Assembly (NCBI RefSeq): GCF_025753795.1
Contig: NZ_JAOWPS010000001.1
Span: 806,001-870,000, forward strand
Reading direction: 5' to 3'
Length of the DNA: 64,000 nucleotides
From: Mesorhizobium sp. YC-39
Lineage (GTDB): Bacteria; Pseudomonadota; Alphaproteobacteria; Rhizobiales; Rhizobiaceae
The position numbers and the translations under genes are program-made. How positions within the stretch are numbered: position 1 is the stretch's first letter; every line of letters starts with the position of its first letter. This document shows positions 1 through 8,600 of this stretch, in pieces. Below the pieces are notes generated by a model. The model was not told the DNA's origin, ran no database searches, and worked only from the letters and a program-made list of their open reading frames with translations.

Positions 1-1
1 G

Positions 2-793
2 GTAGCGCTGATCTGGGCCGCCGCCCTGGTCGTCATGGCCGCCGTCTTCTGGTTCACCACCGGCGACGATCCGGTCATCCGTGAGCGCCGCGCCGGCAAG
101 GTGGCGCCGGCGAGAAGTTTTTGGCAGGAATTCGCGCCGCTCAAGAACCTGCAGGTTTGGCGCTTCGCCTTCTATTACTTCTTCGCCTTCGGGGCGTTCG
201 TCGCGCTGTCGCTGTGGTTGCCGCGTTACCTCATCGGTGTCTACGGCTTCGGCATCGCGACCGCCGGCATGATCGGCGCGGCCTATTCGATCCCGGCAAG
301 TGTCTTCCGCGCCTATGGCGGTGTGCTTTCCGACCGGATCGGCGCCCGCACCGTGCTCTACTGGACCTTCGCGGTCTCGGCCGTCGCCACGCTGATCCTG
401 TCGCTGCCGCCCACGGACTATGTCGTGCACGGCATCAGCGGGCCGATCGCCTTCCACTTCTCCATCGGGCCGGTTGCCTTCATCGCCGTCGCCAGCGTGC
501 TCGGCTTCTTCATGAGCCTCGGCAAGGCAGCCGTCTACAAGCACATTCCGGCCTATTATCCGGGCAATGTCGGCGCGGTCGGCGGCCTTGTCGGCATGAT
601 CGGCGGGCTCGGCGGCTTTGTCCTACCGATCGCCTTCGGCGCGCTCAACGACCTTACGGGCGTGTGGTCGAGCTGCTTCATGCTGCTCTTCGTCATCGTC
701 GCCGCCTGCTTTGCCTGGATGCATTTCAGCATCAGGCGCATGGAGCGCACGGCGGCCACTGAGGCTCCATCCCTTTCCTACGCGGCTGAGTGA
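2..793 (+). CDS. Nitrate/nitrite MFS transporter, C-terminal part (5' end outside window)
   Basis: The reading frame is open from base 2, so about 264 residues of the C-terminal half are seen and the true start lies upstream. The protein is very hydrophobic, with alternating membrane helices and a basic cytoplasmic loop around base 90-130 (RERRAGK), as in the major facilitator superfamily. A second basic, glycine-rich loop follows the segment RAYGGVLSDRIGARTVLYW, which matches the MFS A-like motif of NarK/NasA nitrate-nitrite transporters. The stop is 15 bp before nirB and the downstream genes are nitrite and nitrate reductases, so import of nitrate (or nitrite) for assimilation is the likely role. 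The family call comes from sequence style plus context. Confidence 0.85.
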   Translation, partial: VALIWAAALVVMAAVFWFTTGDDPVIRERRAGKVAPARSFWQEFAPLKNLQVWRFAFYYFFAFGAFVALSLWLPRYLIGVYGFGIATAGMIGAAYSIPASVFRAYGGVLSDRIGARTVLYWTFAVSAVATLILSLPPTDYVVHGISGPIAFHFSIGPVAFIAVASVLGFFMSLGKAAVYKHIPAYYPGNVGAVGGLVGMIGGLGGFVLPIAFGALNDLTGVWSSCFMLLFVIVAACFAWMHFSIRRMERTAATEAPSLSYAAE

Positions 794-808
794 GACCGGG
801 AGCGGACC

Positions 809-3259
809 ATGACCGAAAAACTCGTCATCATCGGCAACGGCATGGCCCCCGGGCGCATGCTGGAGCATCTGCTGGAAAAGGCGCCCGGCCGCTACCAGGT
901 CACCATCTTCAACGCCGAGCCCAGGGTGAATTACGACCGCATCATGCTGTCGCCGGTCCTGTCAGGCGAAAAGGACTATGAGGAGATCATCATCCATGGC
1001 GATGGCTGGTACATCAAGCATGAGATCACCCTCTACAAGGGCCACAAGATCGTCGTCATCGACCGGCAGGCAAAGACCGTCACCTCCGATCATGGCGTGA
1101 GCGAGCCCTACGACAAGCTGGTCATCGCCACCGGCTCGGTGCCGTTCATCATCCCGGTGCCGGGCAACAATCTGCCCGGCGTGTTGACCTATCGCGATCT
1201 GGACGACGTCCGGGCCATGATGCTTGCCGCCCAGTCTCGGGCCAAGGCGGTCGTCATCGGCGGCGGCCTGCTCGGGCTCGAGGCCGCGGCCGGCCTCAAC
1301 GCACAAGGAATGGACGTCACCGTGCTGCACGTCATGCCGACGCTGATGGAGCGCCAGCTCGATCCGGCTGCCGGCTATCTCCTGCAACGCGCGGTGGAGG
1401 AACGCGGCATCAAGGTCATCACCAAGGCCAACACCCAGGCGATCACGGGCAACGGCAAGGTCGAGCAGATTGAACTTGCCGACGGCACCATCATCCCGGC
1501 AACGCTGGTCGTGATGGCGGTCGGCATCCGGCCGAACGCCGCGCTGGCGAAGGAGGCGGGCATTGCCGTCAATCGCGGCATCGTCGTCGACGCTGGCATG
1601 CGCAGCAACGACCCCGATATCTTCGCGCTGGGCGAATGCGCCGAGGTCAACGGCATGGTCTACGGCCTCGTCGCGCCGCTCTATGAGATGGCGCGCGTCG
1701 CCGCCAGCCAACTTGCCGGCGACGAGGCAGCCGCCTTCGTCCATTCGGACACGCCGACCAAGCTCAAGGTCACCGGCATCGAACTGTTCTCGCTTGGCGA
1801 TTTCGCCGAGGGCGAGGACCGCCAGGAGATCGTGCTGCGCGATGCCGCCGCCGGCGTCTACAAACGCCTGGTGCTTAGGGATGACCGCATCATCGGCACC
1901 GTGCTCTATGGCGAGACGGGCGATGGCGCCTGGTTCAACGATCTGAAGAAGAAGCAGACCGACATATCGGAGATGCGCGACACGCTTATCTTCGGCCAGT
2001 CATACCAGGGGGGTGCCCCGCTGGACCCTATGGCGGCCGTTGCAGCCTTGCCGGATGATGCGGAAATCTGCGGCTGCAACGGCGTTTGCAAGGGAAAGAT
2101 CACGGGCGCGATCACGGCGAAGGGCCTGACCTCGCTCGACGATGTCAGGGCGCACACCAAGGCGTCCGCCTCTTGCGGCTCCTGCACCGGGCTGGTCGAG
2201 AAGCTGATGGTGCTGACCATCGGCGACAAATACAATCCGGCCACCGTCCAGCCGATGTGCGGCTGCACCACGCTCGGCCATGACGAGGTGCGCCGACTGA
2301 TCAAGGCCAAGGGCCTGAAGACCATTCCCGCTGTCATGCAGGAGCTGGAGTGGATCACGTCCTGCGGCTGCGCCAAATGCCGGCCGGCGCTCAACTACTA
2401 TCTCGTCTGCGACTGGCCGGACGACTATGCCGACGACTATCAGTCGCGCTTCGTCAACGAGCGCGTCCACGCCAACATCCAGAAGGACGGCACCTATTCG
2501 GTGGTGCCGCGCATGTGGGGCGGCGTCACCAATGCCGCCGAACTGCGCGCCATTGCCGACGTGGTCGACAAGTTCGAGATTCCGATGGTCAAGGTTACCG
2601 GCGGCCAGCGCATCGATATGCTCGGCATCCGCAAGGAGGACCTGCCGGCGGTGTGGGCCGATCTCGGCCAGGCCGGCTTCGTCTCTGGCCATGCCTACGC
2701 CAAGGGCCTGCGCACGGTGAAGACCTGCGTCGGTTCGGACTGGTGCCGCTTCGGCACGCAGGACTCGACCGGCCTGGGCATCCGCATCGAGAAATTCATG
2801 TGGGGCTCATGGACCCCGGCCAAGGTCAAGATGGCGGTGTCGGGCTGTCCCCGGAATTGCGCCGAGGCGACCTGCAAGGATGTCGGGGTCATTTGCGTCG
2901 ACTCTGGCTACGAGATCCACTTCGCTGGCGCCGCCGGCCTCGACATCAAGGGCACCGAAGTACTCGGCCTGGTGAAGACCGAGGATGAGGCACTGGAGCA
3001 TATCGTGGCGCTGACGCAGATGTACCGCGAGCAGGGCCGCTATCTAGAACGCATCTACAAATGGGCCAAGCGCATCGGCATCCCCGAAATCAAGCGTCAG
3101 ATCATGGACGATGCCGACAAACGCAAGGCCTATTACGAGCGCTTCGTCTTCAGCCAGAAATTCGCCCAGGTCGACCCGTGGTCGGAGCGCGTTTCCGGCA
3201 AGGACAAGCACGAATTCCGGCCGATGGCTTCAGTCGGTTTTGCAGAAGCTGCGGAGTGA
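809..3259 (+). CDS. nirB: Assimilatory nitrite reductase [NAD(P)H], large subunit NirB
   Basis: This 816-residue protein should reduce nitrite to ammonium with six electrons from NAD(P)H in the cytoplasm. Domains in order: FAD-binding Rossmann motif near residues 5-20, NAD(P)-binding motif VVIGGGLLGLEAA near 147, a BFD-like [2Fe-2S] domain with CGCNGVC near 421 and CGSC near 456, a second Cys-rich segment (CGCAKC near 520), the ferredoxin-like nitrite/sulfite reductase half domain, and a siroheme/[4Fe-4S] domain with CVGSDWC near 640 and SGCPRNC near 679. Length and order match NirB. The ATG has a GGGAGCGG-type ribosome site. It sits 15 bp after the transporter and 5 bp before nirD, so it is in one operon with the nitrate genes. 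Confidence 0.96.
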   Translation: MTEKLVIIGNGMAPGRMLEHLLEKAPGRYQVTIFNAEPRVNYDRIMLSPVLSGEKDYEEIIIHGDGWYIKHEITLYKGHKIVVIDRQAKTVTSDHGVSEPYDKLVIATGSVPFIIPVPGNNLPGVLTYRDLDDVRAMMLAAQSRAKAVVIGGGLLGLEAAAGLNAQGMDVTVLHVMPTLMERQLDPAAGYLLQRAVEERGIKVITKANTQAITGNGKVEQIELADGTIIPATLVVMAVGIRPNAALAKEAGIAVNRGIVVDAGMRSNDPDIFALGECAEVNGMVYGLVAPLYEMARVAASQLAGDEAAAFVHSDTPTKLKVTGIELFSLGDFAEGEDRQEIVLRDAAAGVYKRLVLRDDRIIGTVLYGETGDGAWFNDLKKKQTDISEMRDTLIFGQSYQGGAPLDPMAAVAALPDDAEICGCNGVCKGKITGAITAKGLTSLDDVRAHTKASASCGSCTGLVEKLMVLTIGDKYNPATVQPMCGCTTLGHDEVRRLIKAKGLKTIPAVMQELEWITSCGCAKCRPALNYYLVCDWPDDYADDYQSRFVNERVHANIQKDGTYSVVPRMWGGVTNAAELRAIADVVDKFEIPMVKVTGGQRIDMLGIRKEDLPAVWADLGQAGFVSGHAYAKGLRTVKTCVGSDWCRFGTQDSTGLGIRIEKFMWGSWTPAKVKMAVSGCPRNCAEATCKDVGVICVDSGYEIHFAGAAGLDIKGTEVLGLVKTEDEALEHIVALTQMYREQGRYLERIYKWAKRIGIPEIKRQIMDDADKRKAYYERFVFSQKFAQVDPWSERVSGKDKHEFRPMASVGFAEAAE

Positions 3260-3264
3260 CCAAG

Positions 3265-3594
3265 ATGAACTGGATCGCTATCGGCTCCATCACCGACATC
3301 CCCCGCCGTGGCGCGCGCTGCGTAGACACCCCTGAGGGAAAAATCGCCATCTTCCGCACGGCGGACGACCAGGTCTATGCCATTGACGATCATTGCCCGC
3401 ACAGAGGCGGGCCGCTCAGCCAGGGTATCGTTCATGGCGCGGCGGTGACCTGCCCCTTGCACAATTGGGTCATCTCGCTGGAAACCGGCAAGGCGCTCGG
3501 CGCCGACGAAGGCGTGGTGCGCACCATTCCCGTGAAGGTCGACGGCGAGCGTCTATTCCTGGCGCTCGAAGCGCTGGCCAGCCGCGCGGCCTGA
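3265..3594 (+). CDS. nirD: Nitrite reductase small subunit NirD (Rieske-type)
   Basis: The 109-residue product is the small partner of NirB. It is a Rieske-fold protein and keeps both ligand pairs, CPHRGGPL near residue 42 and CPLHNW near 62, so it probably carries a real [2Fe-2S] cluster; several NirD proteins have lost these residues. I place the start at ATG 3265 (MNWIAIG), 5 bp after nirB. The open frame extends further upstream, but that part overlaps nirB. nasA begins 2 bp after its stop. Confidence 0.95.
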   Translation: MNWIAIGSITDIPRRGARCVDTPEGKIAIFRTADDQVYAIDDHCPHRGGPLSQGIVHGAAVTCPLHNWVISLETGKALGADEGVVRTIPVKVDGERLFLALEALASRAA

Positions 3595-3596
3595 AC

Positions 3597-6551
3597 ATGG
3601 AAATTGACGAAGCGCGCGAGGTGAGGACCACCTGCCCCTATTGCGGGGTGGGTTGCGGCGTGCTGGCGAAGGTCGCCGCGGACGGTGAGGTCACCGTCCG
3701 CGGCGACCCCGATCATCCCGCGAATTTCGGCCGGCTCTGTTCCAAGGGTTCAGCGCTTGCCGAGACCATCGACCTTGACGGCAGGCTGCTCCACCCGGAA
3801 ATCCACGGCCGCCGCACCGGTTGGGACGAGGCGCTCGACCGCGTTGCCTCGACCTTTTCGCAAACCATCGCCGAGCACGGCCCCGACGCAGTCGCCTTTT
3901 ACGTCTCCGGCCAGTTGCTGACCGAGGACTATTATGTCGCCAACAAGCTGATGAAGGGTTTTGTCGGCTCGGCCAACATCGACACCAATTCGCGCCTGTG
4001 CATGGCCTCGTCGGTCGCCGGCCATCGCCGCGCTTTCGGCTCTGACACTGTCCCGGGCACCTATGAGGATCTGGAGCTTGCCGACCTGATTGTGCTGGTT
4101 GGTTCCAATCTCGCCTGGTGCCATCCCGTGCTCTACCAGCGCATCGCCGCTGCCCGGGAAAAACGGCCCGAGATGAAGATCGTGCTGGTCGATCCGCGCC
4201 GCACCATGACATCTGATATCGCCGATCTGCATCTGGCGATTGCACCGGACGGCGACGTCGCACTGTTCACTGGGCTGCTCGCTTATCTCGGCCAGCACAA
4301 TGCCCTGGACCGCGCCTATATCACGGCGCATACGACCGGCTTCGGGCAAGCCCTTTTCGCCGCCTCGAAGCTCGACCTGGCCGGCATCGCCGCCGCCACC
4401 GGCCTGAGCGAGGATGAGCTTGACCGCTTCTACAGCCTGTTTGCGGCAACCGCGAAGACGGTGACCGTCTACAGCCAGGGCGTCAACCAGTCGTCTTCCG
4501 GCACCGACAAGGTCAACGCCATCATCAACTGCCATCTCGCCACTGGCCGTGTCGGCAAACCGGGCGCCGGGCCGTTTTCGGTGACCGGCCAGCCCAACGC
4601 CATGGGCGGCCGCGAGGTTGGAGGCATGGCCAATATGCTGGCCGCCCATATGGAGATCGAAAACCCCGAGCATCGCGAGAGGGTGCAGCGCTTCTGGCAT
4701 GCGCCAACGATTGCCGAAAAGTCCGGCCTGAAAGCGGTCGACATGTTCAGGGCGGTGGCAGACGGGCGCATCAAGGCGCTGTGGATCATGGCCACCAACC
4801 CGGTCGATTCGATGCCGGACGCCGATGCCGTCGAGGCGGCGATCAAGGCCTGTCCCTTCGTCGTGGTGTCGGACGTGTTGGCCGAGACCGACACGGTGCG
4901 CCACGCCCATGTCCGGCTGCCCGCCGCCGCCTGGGGCGAAAAGGACGGCACCGTCACCAATTCCGAGCGCCGCGTCTCGCGCCAGCGTGCTTTCCTTGCC
5001 ACACCGGGCGAGGCAAGGCCAGACTGGTGGATTGTCGCGGAAGTGGCTCGGCGGATGGGCTTTGGCGAGGCATTTACGCATGCCACGCCTGCGGAGATTT
5101 TTGCCGAGCACGCCGTTCTGTCGGGATTCGAGAACGACGGCGCCCGCGATTTTGACATCGGCGCCTATGCTGGGGTCGATGCGGAGGGGTACGATGCGCT
5201 GGCTCCATTCCAATGGCCGGCGCCGGCCTTACCCTCCCCCTTGAGGGGAGGGTCGGGGAGCGCGTTGAGCGAAGCGAAACAAGCGAGCCGGGGTGGGGCC
5301 GGTGATGAAGTCTCGGCCTTTCCCACCCGCCCCAACGAGGCCGAGGCCGTCGCAGACGACCCCCTCTGGCCTGCCGGCCATCTCCCCCTCAAGGGGGGAG
5401 ATCAGCTATCGCCTCCGCCTTCGCCAATTTCGGACGTTGCAGGAATGAGCGGTTCGCGGGCACCGCGAATCTCCCCCCCTGAGGGGGAGATGGCCGGCAG
5501 GCCAGAGGGAGTCGGCACGATCGGGCGCCAGCCTGTTCGCTTCTTCACCAACGGCAATTTCTACACACCCGACCGCAAGGCGCGCTTCATCGCCGTCCGC
5601 CCAACCGTCGAAACCCGCACCAGCCCGGACTTCCCGCTCGTCCTCAATACCGGTCGCGTGCGCGATCACTGGCACACCATGACGCGGACGGGAAAAAGCC
5701 CGCGCCTGTCTCAGCACATGGCCGAGCCCTTCGTCGAGATACACCCCTCGGATGCACAGCACTTCGGCATCGGCGACGCCGACATCGTGCGCGTCTCGAC
5801 CGTTCATGGCGAGGCGCTGCTGCGCGCGCTAGTGACATTACGGCAGCGACCGGGCTCCGTCTTCGTGCCGATGCACTGGACGGATCAGTTTGCCGCACGG
5901 GCGCGCATCGATGCGCTGGTGGCGCCGATCACCGATGTCATTTCAGGTCAGCCGGCCTCAAAAAACGTTGCCGCCCGCATGGAACGCTTCGCTGCCGCTG
6001 CCTTCGGCTTTGCGGTGCTTGCCGAACGGCCGGCTTCGATCGACGCAGACTATTGGAGCCTCGCCCGCTGCGCCGCCGGCTGGCGGCTAGAGCTTGCGCT
6101 GCAGGCCGGCCGGGACTGGACGATGTTCGCCGCTTCGCTCTTCGGCGACGACGCGCAAGGCGAAACGCTCGCTTATCATGACGTCGCCGGTGGGCACTAT
6201 CGCTTCGCACGCTTCACAGGCAGCCGGCTGGTCGGCGCGCTCTATCTTGCACCTGGGCCAGTCGCGGTGTCGCGCAGCTGGGCGGTGGAGCAGTTGGGTG
6301 CGGACCATGCCGAACGGCGCGCGCGAATGGCGATCGTCGCCGGGCGGCCGAGCGGCAACGGCGTCAACCGCGGCGCCATCGTCTGCTCGTGCTTGGGAAT
6401 TGGCGCCAATCAGATCGCGGATGCGGTGCGCAGCGGCTGCGCCAGCGTCGAGGCGATCGGCGCCGCTCTGGGTGCGGGCACCAATTGCGGCTCCTGCCGC
6501 GCCGAGATCAGGACCATCCTCGATGCGCGCCGCCTTCAGGCGGCGGAGTGA
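3597..6551 (+). CDS. nasA: Assimilatory nitrate reductase catalytic subunit NasA, with repeat-derived insert
   Basis: This 984-residue molybdoenzyme reduces nitrate to nitrite. The N-terminal [4Fe-4S] motif is CPYCGVGC at residues 13-20, with its last Cys near 47. The Mo-ligand Cys is in SRLCMAS near 134. Bis-MGD domains follow, and a C-terminal BFD-like [2Fe-2S] domain (CSCLG...CGSC) occupies about 921-970. The start is ATG 3597; the longer open frame only overlaps nirD. Between about residues 545 and 640, just before the MGD-binding domain (FFTNGNFYTPDRKARF), the protein contains a low-complexity segment rich in Gly, Pro and Ser. It is encoded by palindromic repeats and keeps the frame open. 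Convergent with the next gene. Confidence 0.95.
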   Translation: MEIDEAREVRTTCPYCGVGCGVLAKVAADGEVTVRGDPDHPANFGRLCSKGSALAETIDLDGRLLHPEIHGRRTGWDEALDRVASTFSQTIAEHGPDAVAFYVSGQLLTEDYYVANKLMKGFVGSANIDTNSRLCMASSVAGHRRAFGSDTVPGTYEDLELADLIVLVGSNLAWCHPVLYQRIAAAREKRPEMKIVLVDPRRTMTSDIADLHLAIAPDGDVALFTGLLAYLGQHNALDRAYITAHTTGFGQALFAASKLDLAGIAAATGLSEDELDRFYSLFAATAKTVTVYSQGVNQSSSGTDKVNAIINCHLATGRVGKPGAGPFSVTGQPNAMGGREVGGMANMLAAHMEIENPEHRERVQRFWHAPTIAEKSGLKAVDMFRAVADGRIKALWIMATNPVDSMPDADAVEAAIKACPFVVVSDVLAETDTVRHAHVRLPAAAWGEKDGTVTNSERRVSRQRAFLATPGEARPDWWIVAEVARRMGFGEAFTHATPAEIFAEHAVLSGFENDGARDFDIGAYAGVDAEGYDALAPFQWPAPALPSPLRGGSGSALSEAKQASRGGAGDEVSAFPTRPNEAEAVADDPLWPAGHLPLKGGDQLSPPPSPISDVAGMSGSRAPRISPPEGEMAGRPEGVGTIGRQPVRFFTNGNFYTPDRKARFIAVRPTVETRTSPDFPLVLNTGRVRDHWHTMTRTGKSPRLSQHMAEPFVEIHPSDAQHFGIGDADIVRVSTVHGEALLRALVTLRQRPGSVFVPMHWTDQFAARARIDALVAPITDVISGQPASKNVAARMERFAAAAFGFAVLAERPASIDADYWSLARCAAGWRLELALQAGRDWTMFAASLFGDDAQGETLAYHDVAGGHYRFARFTGSRLVGALYLAPGPVAVSRSWAVEQLGADHAERRARMAIVAGRPSGNGVNRGAIVCSCLGIGANQIADAVRSGCASVEAIGAALGAGTNCGSCRAEIRTILDARRLQAAE
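5231..5323. repeat. REP-like palindromic unit inside nasA
   Basis: A perfect 9-bp inverted repeat (ACCCTCCCC at 5231-5239, GGGGAGGGT at 5245-5253) is followed by a purine-rich tail (GCGAAGCGAAAC and GGGGTGGGG). This resembles short interspersed repeats common between genes in Mesorhizobium, but here it lies inside a reading frame and is translated. The right-hand limit is approximate. Confidence 0.7.
5362..5509. repeat. Pair of inverted 41-bp palindromic repeat units inside nasA
   Basis: The segment 5362-5402 (starts CCCTCTGGCCTGCCGGCC) reappears as its reverse complement at 5469-5509 with only one or two differences. Each copy also contains its own small hairpin (ATCTCCCCCT against AGGGGGGAGAT). 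The two units face each other across about 66 bp of ordinary-looking sequence. Together with the unit at 5231 they make up the extra segment of the NasA protein. Confidence 0.85.
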
Positions 6552-6590
6552 ATGCCGCGCTGCCTTCCGGGACCGAACGGTCTGTCGGGG

Positions 6591-8405
6591 TCAAAGTAGT
6601 TCCCCATCATGTCGCCAGCATGCGATCAGATGTCCTGCTCCGGCCTCACGGCTGGGCGGCTCCGCCTCCCTGCAATCGGCAAGGGCCAACGGACAGCGGT
6701 CAGCGAAGGAACATCCGCGGTTCGCAACATCATCCGTGACAATCCCGGCCTGGACGGAGACCTTCGGCGCGGTGTCGTCGCAGGACGCCGCCAGAAGCAG
6801 TTTCGTATAGGGGTGATTGGGTCCCTGGAAGATCTGGTCGGAGGAGCCGGTCTCAACCAGCCGGCCGCGATACAGAACGCCGATCCGGTCGGCCATGTAA
6901 CGCACGACCTTGAGGTCGTGGCTGATGAACAGATAGGTCGTGTCCTTGTCGCGCTGCAGGTCGTTGAGAAGGTTGAGAACGGTCGCCTGCACGGAAACGT
7001 CGAGGGCCGAAGTCGGTTCATCCAGCACGACGACTTTCGGCACGCCGGCGAAGGCGCGCGCGATAGCCGCCCGTTGCCGCTGGCCGCCGGACAGCGATCG
7101 CGATTTCTGTTCCGCCGTGGTGCCGGCGAGGCGGACCGATTGGAGCAGGTCGGCGATGCGCTGTTTCACTTCGCTGCGGCGCAGGCCGGCAAGCCGCCGC
7201 AACGGGCGGCTGAGAATCCTGCCGATCCGCTGGCGTGGGTTGAGCGTGCGATCAGGCGACTGGAAGACCATCTGCACGTCGCGGCGTTCACTGGAATTTC
7301 TGTTCTCGACGCGCGACGCCACTTGTCTGCCGAACAGCTCGACGGATCCGGCACTGGGGGGCTGCAGGCCGGTGACGATCCTTGCCAATGTCGACTTGCC
7401 GGAGCCGGACTCGCCGATCAACCCGAATGTTTCGCCCTGGCCTAGCCGCAGGTCGATATTGTGAAGCACCGCCTGGGCGCCGAAGGAATGGCTAATGCCT
7501 TTGCAGGCGACCGCGATCGGACGCTCCGCCCCCAGAGCAGCTTGAGCTGACCGGCGCGGCGCCGTGCCAGGTGCGTTCGCCGAAATCTCCGCCAGCCTTC
7601 CGTCCCGTTTCGTGTAGTTCAACGCCGGGATGGATGCGATAAGCGCCTTTGTGTAGGCATGACCGGGGTTCTCGAACACCTCGTTCGCTGCGCCGCTTTC
7701 GACCACCGTGCCGGACTGCATCACGGCCACTCGGTCACAGGTGCGGCGGATCATGTTGATGTCGTGGCTGATCAAAAGAATGCTGGTTTTGTGGTCCCGG
7801 CGAAGATCCCGCAGGATGGCAATGATCTCAGACTGGACGCTGGCGTCCAGCGCCGTTGTCGGCTCATCCATCACCAGCAGCGACGGATCGAGCGCAATCG
7901 CGATGGCGATGTTGGCGCGCTGCTGCATGCCGCCGGAAAGCTCGTGCGGATAAAGCTCGAGCACCCGGTCCGGATTGCTTACCCTGACGCGCCTCAGCAG
8001 TTCGGCGGCGCGCCCGCGCGCCTCGTCAAGGCGAACCGGGCGGTGCCGCAGGATCGTTTCGGTGATCTGCCGGCCGATCGTCATGCTTGGGTTGAGCGCG
8101 GCGCCCGGGTGCTGGTAGACGGCCGCGATACGATCGCCCCGCAACTTGCGCAGCTGTTCGGCGGACAGATCGCGGATTTCCCGGTCGCGGAATTCAAGCG
8201 CCGAGGCCGCGATCCGGGCATTCCTTGGCAAGTAGCGCAAGATGGCGAGCGCCACCGAGCTTTTGCCCGATCCCGATTCGCCCACCAGTCCGAGCGCTTC
8301 GCCTTCTGCGATGCGCAGCGACACGCCATTGACGGCGGGATGCGATCCCTTGCGCCCGTCATAGGTGACGGAGAGCTGCTCTACGTTCAGAACCGAGGAG
8401 GACAT
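6591..8405 (-). CDS. ABC transporter ATP-binding protein, double ATPase (DppD-DppF fusion type)
   Basis: One chain of 604 residues carries two complete ABC ATPase domains of the oligopeptide/dipeptide/nickel importer class. First half: GESGSGKSS, LSGGMQQR, LLVMDEPTTALD. Second half from about residue 330: GESGSGKST, LSGGQRQR, VVVLDEPTSALD. Each half ends in the Cys-containing oligopeptide-transporter C-terminal segment (CSFADRCPLA in the second). It should energise the permeases at 12.5-14.4 kb, although it is transcribed divergently from them. I prefer ATG 8405 (MSSSVLN); a GTG at 8423 adds six residues. Its end faces nasA 40 bp away. Confidence 0.92.
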   Translation of the reverse strand: MSSSVLNVEQLSVTYDGRKGSHPAVNGVSLRIAEGEALGLVGESGSGKSSVALAILRYLPRNARIAASALEFRDREIRDLSAEQLRKLRGDRIAAVYQHPGAALNPSMTIGRQITETILRHRPVRLDEARGRAAELLRRVRVSNPDRVLELYPHELSGGMQQRANIAIAIALDPSLLVMDEPTTALDASVQSEIIAILRDLRRDHKTSILLISHDINMIRRTCDRVAVMQSGTVVESGAANEVFENPGHAYTKALIASIPALNYTKRDGRLAEISANAPGTAPRRSAQAALGAERPIAVACKGISHSFGAQAVLHNIDLRLGQGETFGLIGESGSGKSTLARIVTGLQPPSAGSVELFGRQVASRVENRNSSERRDVQMVFQSPDRTLNPRQRIGRILSRPLRRLAGLRRSEVKQRIADLLQSVRLAGTTAEQKSRSLSGGQRQRAAIARAFAGVPKVVVLDEPTSALDVSVQATVLNLLNDLQRDKDTTYLFISHDLKVVRYMADRIGVLYRGRLVETGSSDQIFQGPNHPYTKLLLAASCDDTAPKVSVQAGIVTDDVANRGCSFADRCPLALADCREAEPPSREAGAGHLIACWRHDGELL

Positions 8406-8600
8406 TGGGGAGCCTGAAACCACTTTCTTCGCGCGCCGCCATCAAGGGCAATTGCTTCCGCTTTCGCAATATATAATCTCTATAAAATTACTCGAATTAA
8501 GCCGGAACGCAATCTACCTTTCATCAATCGGGAGATTGCCGGGTCGTGGCCGATCGAGGCAGCGCGCTGGTCTCCCGCCTGGATTTGGAAGGAGGCCGGC
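8406..8600. promoter_or_regulatory. Divergent promoter region between ATPase and monooxygenase genes
   Basis: These 195 bp separate two divergent genes of one transport system and are clearly richer in A+T than the surroundings (AATATATAATCTC around 8468). The region must contain both promoters. I do not see a convincing operator, and the promoter elements are not resolved. Confidence 0.45.

Noticed and set aside
5231..5509. nasA as a pseudogene
   Set aside because: The repeat insert keeps the frame open and all cofactor motifs on both sides are intact.
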